From positions 1-25,636 of the forward strand of contig JBJHCR010000053.1 in assembly GCA_050486105.1 (NCBI GenBank): 25,636 bases of DNA, given 5' to 3'. Below the pieces are notes generated by a model. The model was not told the DNA's origin and ran no database searches. It saw only the letters and a list, made by a program, of their open reading frames with translations. A program made the translations under genes and the position numbers. This stretch comes from JAEXNA01 sp050486105 (GTDB taxonomy: Bacteria > Vulcanimicrobiota > Xenobia > Xenobiales > JADMJV01). Shown in pieces: positions 23,148-25,636 of this stretch (position 1 is its first letter; every line of letters begins with the position of its first letter).

Positions 23148-25178
23148 ATGAGTCAGAAATCCTCGTCGACCTCGCGTCCTTATCCTCACGAGGGGAGCTA
23201 CCCTGGGTTTGCGCCTTTCACTAGAGGTCCGTACCCGTCGATGTACACCGAGCGACCTTGGACCATCCGTCAGTATGCCGGTTTTTCCACGGCCGAAGAA
23301 TCCAACCGTTTCTATCGGGCCAATCTGGCAGCAGGCCAAAAGGGGCTTTCTATCGCTTTCGACCTGGCTACTCATCGCGGTTACGACAGCGATCATCCCC
23401 GAGTTGAAGGCGATGTGGGTAAGGCGGGGGTGGCGGTAGACTGTTTGGAAGACATGCGTATTCTCTTCGATGGCATCCCTTTGGACCAAATGTCGGTGTC
23501 CATGACCATGAATGGTGCCGTGCTTCCCATTCTAGCTCTCTACATTGTGGCTGGCGAGGAACAGGGCGTACCCCACGCCAAACTCACCGGAACCATACAG
23601 AACGACATTCTTAAAGAGTTCATGGTCCGAAACACGTACATTTATCCGCCTGAACCAAGTCTGCGCATCATCAGTGACATCTTCACCTACACCTCCAAGG
23701 AGATGCCTCGTTTCAACAGCATCTCGATTTCCGGCTATCACATGCAGGAGGCCGGGGCAACCGCCGACCTGGAATTGGCCTACACGCTGGCCGACGGTGT
23801 TGAGTATGTGAGGACCGGGATCGCTTCAGGCCTAAAAGTGGACGAATTCGCCCCTCGCTTGTCCTTCTTCTTTGGAATAGGCATGCGCTTTTTCACCGAG
23901 ATCGCCAAGCTCAGAGCAGCGCGCTATCTCTGGTCAGAGCTGATGGGCCAGTTCGAACCACAAAATCCCAAGAGTCGCATGCTGCGTACCCACTGTCAGA
24001 CTTCGGGTTGGTCTTTGACCGAGCAGGACCCCTTGAACAATGTGGCTCGCACCACCATCGAGGCTTTAGCCGCCGTTCTAGGCGGCACCCAATCTTTGCA
24101 CACCAACGCCTTGGACGAAGCCATCGCACTGCCCAGTGAATTTTCCGCTCGAGTGGCTCGCAACACTCAGCTGATCCTGGCCCAAGAAACCGATATCTGC
24201 AAGACCATCGATCCCTTCGGGGGTTCCGACTTGGTGGAAGGTCTGACTCACCAACTCATCTGTCAGGCTCAAGCCCACATGGAAGAGGTGGCCCAAGCTG
24301 GAGGCATGGCCCAAGCCATCAAGGTTGGCCTTCCCCAGCAGCGGATCGAAGAAGCCGCCACCCGTAAACAGGCGCGTATCGATTCCGGAAAAGAAGTGAT
24401 CGTCGGGGTGAACCGTTTTCGCTCTCCGTTCACTGATCAGCCGTTAGAGGTGCTCGAAGTTGACAACCGAGCGGTTCGGACCAGACAGTTGGAGCGTCTG
24501 GCAGATTGGAAGGCTCAGCGTGACGAAGGGGCTGCTCAGGCAGCATTGGAGGCCTTAACTCGGGGAGCCCAGGGTCAGGATAATCTGCTGGAGCTGTCGG
24601 TGGAAGCAGCTAGAAAAGGTGCTACGGTGGGTGAAATGTCCGATGCTCTAGAGAAAATTTTTCAGCGCCATCAAGCTCAGCCGGCTGCTCTCTCCGGGGT
24701 CTACCTCTCCGAGAGTGGCCAAAGCTCGGACGTCGAGCGCTGTCTGCAGGCCACCGCAAACTTCGCCGAGCGGGTGGGTCGACGACCTCGTATACTGGTG
24801 GCCAAAATGGGCCAGGATGGTCACGACCGAGGGGCCAAAGTGATCGCGGCGGCCTTCGCTGACCTGGGATTTGATGTGGATTTGGGTCCGCTTTTTCAGA
24901 CTCCCTCGGAAGTAGCTCGTCAGGCTATCGACAACGACGTTCATCTGGTTGGGGTTTCAACTTTGGCTGGAGGTCACAAAACTTTGGTCCCTCAACTGAT
25001 CGAGGCACTGAGAACCGAAGGAGCCGAGGACATCAAAGTCCTGGCTGGGGGGGTGATTCCCTCACAAGACTACGGTGCCCTGAAAGAGGCCGGCTGTGTG
25101 GCGATCTTTGGTCCCGGAACGGTGATCCCGAAGGCCGCTTTAGAACTTCTAGAACTCATGATTAAGGTTGAGATTTAG
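23148..25178 (+). CDS. mcmA: Methylmalonyl-CoA mutase, large (catalytic) subunit
   Basis: A 676-aa adenosylcobalamin-dependent mutase that interconverts methylmalonyl-CoA and succinyl-CoA, linking propionyl-CoA breakdown to the TCA cycle. The TIM-barrel domain (about 19-530) has PSMYTERPWTIRQYAGFST with Y33, FMVRNTYIYPP with R161, and SGYHMQEAG with H198. Tyr33 and Arg161 are the carboxylate-binding pair that separates it from isobutyryl-CoA mutase. The B12-binding domain (about 540-676) has the base-off DxHxxG motif with D557, H559 and G562, plus VSTLAGGH and LAGGVIP. The start is ATG 23148; an upstream frame has no family similarity. The N-terminus is shorter than in the two-subunit enzymes (about 710-730 aa), and no small subunit or MeaB GTPase gene is adjacent; they may lie elsewhere. 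Confidence 0.93.
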   Translation: MSQKSSSTSRPYPHEGSYPGFAPFTRGPYPSMYTERPWTIRQYAGFSTAEESNRFYRANLAAGQKGLSIAFDLATHRGYDSDHPRVEGDVGKAGVAVDCLEDMRILFDGIPLDQMSVSMTMNGAVLPILALYIVAGEEQGVPHAKLTGTIQNDILKEFMVRNTYIYPPEPSLRIISDIFTYTSKEMPRFNSISISGYHMQEAGATADLELAYTLADGVEYVRTGIASGLKVDEFAPRLSFFFGIGMRFFTEIAKLRAARYLWSELMGQFEPQNPKSRMLRTHCQTSGWSLTEQDPLNNVARTTIEALAAVLGGTQSLHTNALDEAIALPSEFSARVARNTQLILAQETDICKTIDPFGGSDLVEGLTHQLICQAQAHMEEVAQAGGMAQAIKVGLPQQRIEEAATRKQARIDSGKEVIVGVNRFRSPFTDQPLEVLEVDNRAVRTRQLERLADWKAQRDEGAAQAALEALTRGAQGQDNLLELSVEAARKGATVGEMSDALEKIFQRHQAQPAALSGVYLSESGQSSDVERCLQATANFAERVGRRPRILVAKMGQDGHDRGAKVIAAAFADLGFDVDLGPLFQTPSEVARQAIDNDVHLVGVSTLAGGHKTLVPQLIEALRTEGAEDIKVLAGGVIPSQDYGALKEAGCVAIFGPGTVIPKAALELLELMIKVEI

Positions 25179-25190
25179 ACGATTTCTCTT

Positions 25191-25204
25191 GCCAAAGCGT
25201 TGGC
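25191..25204. terminator. Short hairpin between convergent genes
   Basis: GCCAA (25191-25195) and TTGGC (25200-25204) enclose AGCG. It lies in the 28-base gap between the mutase stop and the stop of the convergent gene, but no T-run follows on either strand, so it is a poor terminator candidate. Confidence 0.25.
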
Positions 25205-25206
25205 GG

Positions 25207-25636
25207 TTAGGGGCCTGTTTCGGGAGTGCCCCCCTCAAGCGGCTCCAAGGTCAAAACTCCGAGCGATTCATCCCAGTTGTAGGCGATCTCAAAGGCTTCT
25301 AGGGCTAAAGGAAAAGGCACCCAGAGAACTCCGAGGCCCCGAGTCCCCTCCAGCTCTATCCTCTCTGAGGAGCCGAGGTTTCGAGGAAGCCGTCGAGGGT
25401 TGAGGGGAACATCAACGGCTGTGACTTGCACTTTAGGACTTCCGTTTCGCTGGAGGATGAGTCCCCCGTTTTGCCGATCTGGAACGACTCTGACACCGTA
25501 TTCTTGAAGTAGGATCGGGTTGAGCCAGATTCCCGTTGGTTTTCGATAGGCGAGCACTGGTGCGTTTTCCTCTATTGGTAGAACGGTCAAAGGTTCACCG
25601 AAGACGGGCTCCAGAGTCCCTTTGGCGGCTTTGGCT
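25207..25636 (-). CDS. Copper amine oxidase N-terminal-like (stalk) domain protein, C-terminal part
   Basis: The minus-strand frame is open to the window edge, so this is the C-terminal part of a longer protein; a TTG at 25590 is not needed as a start. The visible 143 codons include ILLQEYGVRVVPDRQNGGLILQ and LGVLWVPFPLALEAFEIAYN followed by WDESLGVLTLEP. These strand-turn-helix motifs resemble the stalk or copper amine oxidase N-terminal-like domains, which are often repeated at the end of secreted bacterial proteins (typical form VPLRxxAExLGxxVxWDxxTxxVTL). The enzymatic part, if any, lies outside the window. It converges on the mutase gene. Confidence 0.6.
   Translation of the reverse strand, partial: AKAAKGTLEPVFGEPLTVLPIEENAPVLAYRKPTGIWLNPILLQEYGVRVVPDRQNGGLILQRNGSPKVQVTAVDVPLNPRRLPRNLGSSERIELEGTRGLGVLWVPFPLALEAFEIAYNWDESLGVLTLEPLEGGTPETGP

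Noticed and set aside
23043..23489. N-terminal extension of the carotenoid oxygenase frame to 621 aa
   Set aside because: The extra 149 codons overlap the mutase gene on the other strand and show no similarity to any CCD; ATG 23042 gives the normal family length.

Overview
The window looks like chromosomal DNA of a free-living bacterium with moderately high GC. It carries a P-loop K+ uptake system, ECF sigma/anti-sigma signalling, SPII lipoproteins, a molybdenum hydroxylase and a B12-dependent mutase. I could not fix the phylum. A Uma2-type protein, several lineage-specific secreted proteins, many GTG/TTG starts and miniature inverted-repeat elements fit an environmental, non-enteric lineage. 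No rRNA, tRNA, CRISPR array, phage or complete insertion sequence was seen.

Layout. (1) 1-580, minus: an ECF sigma factor overlapping by GTGA a zinc-finger anti-sigma factor that is cut by the window edge. (2) 724-4906, minus: a tightly coupled operon ktrB-ktrA-(KdpD-like kinase)-kdpE, so a K+ channel-type transporter is linked to a Kdp-type two-component system with no kdpFABC in view. (3) 5066-6841: a toxin-antitoxin cluster. A parDE operon has been destroyed by two unrelated miniature inverted-repeat elements: a 178-bp near-palindrome inside parD and a ~196-bp element inside parE. Each is flanked by a short duplication, and the parD start codon is also gone. A vapBC (Phd-like antitoxin plus PIN toxin) pair that looks intact converges on it. 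(4) 6926-11928, plus: a four-gene translationally coupled operon with the Mo-binding, 2Fe-2S and FAD subunits of a xanthine dehydrogenase-type enzyme and a HpcH/CitE-like lyase. (5) 11987-15296: a small membrane protein, a Uma2 nuclease-like protein, a PepSY-type membrane protein, a second copy of the parE-disrupting element, a VapB antitoxin remnant and an unrecognised minus-strand gene. (6) 15438-21486: secreted or surface proteins, namely a serine beta-lactamase-fold hydrolase, a 517-aa protein with degenerate internal repeats, a lipoprotein, a 73-aa gene between two terminator hairpins, and an exported protein with a fibronectin-like C-terminus. (7) 21624-25178: a carotenoid cleavage oxygenase of the RPE65/BCO type, divergent from a methylmalonyl-CoA mutase. 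(8) At the right edge, the C-terminus of a stalk-domain protein.

The parts with most to say are the toxin-antitoxin cluster and its mobile elements. Two element families, three copies in all, can be defined from this window alone. The promoters of parD and vapB share a geometry that puts the transcription start on or next to the start codon, which suggests leaderless mRNAs. The remaining genes are mostly ordinary metabolism and transport, with notable gene partnerships: KtrAB with KdpDE, and the Mo-hydroxylase with the lyase.
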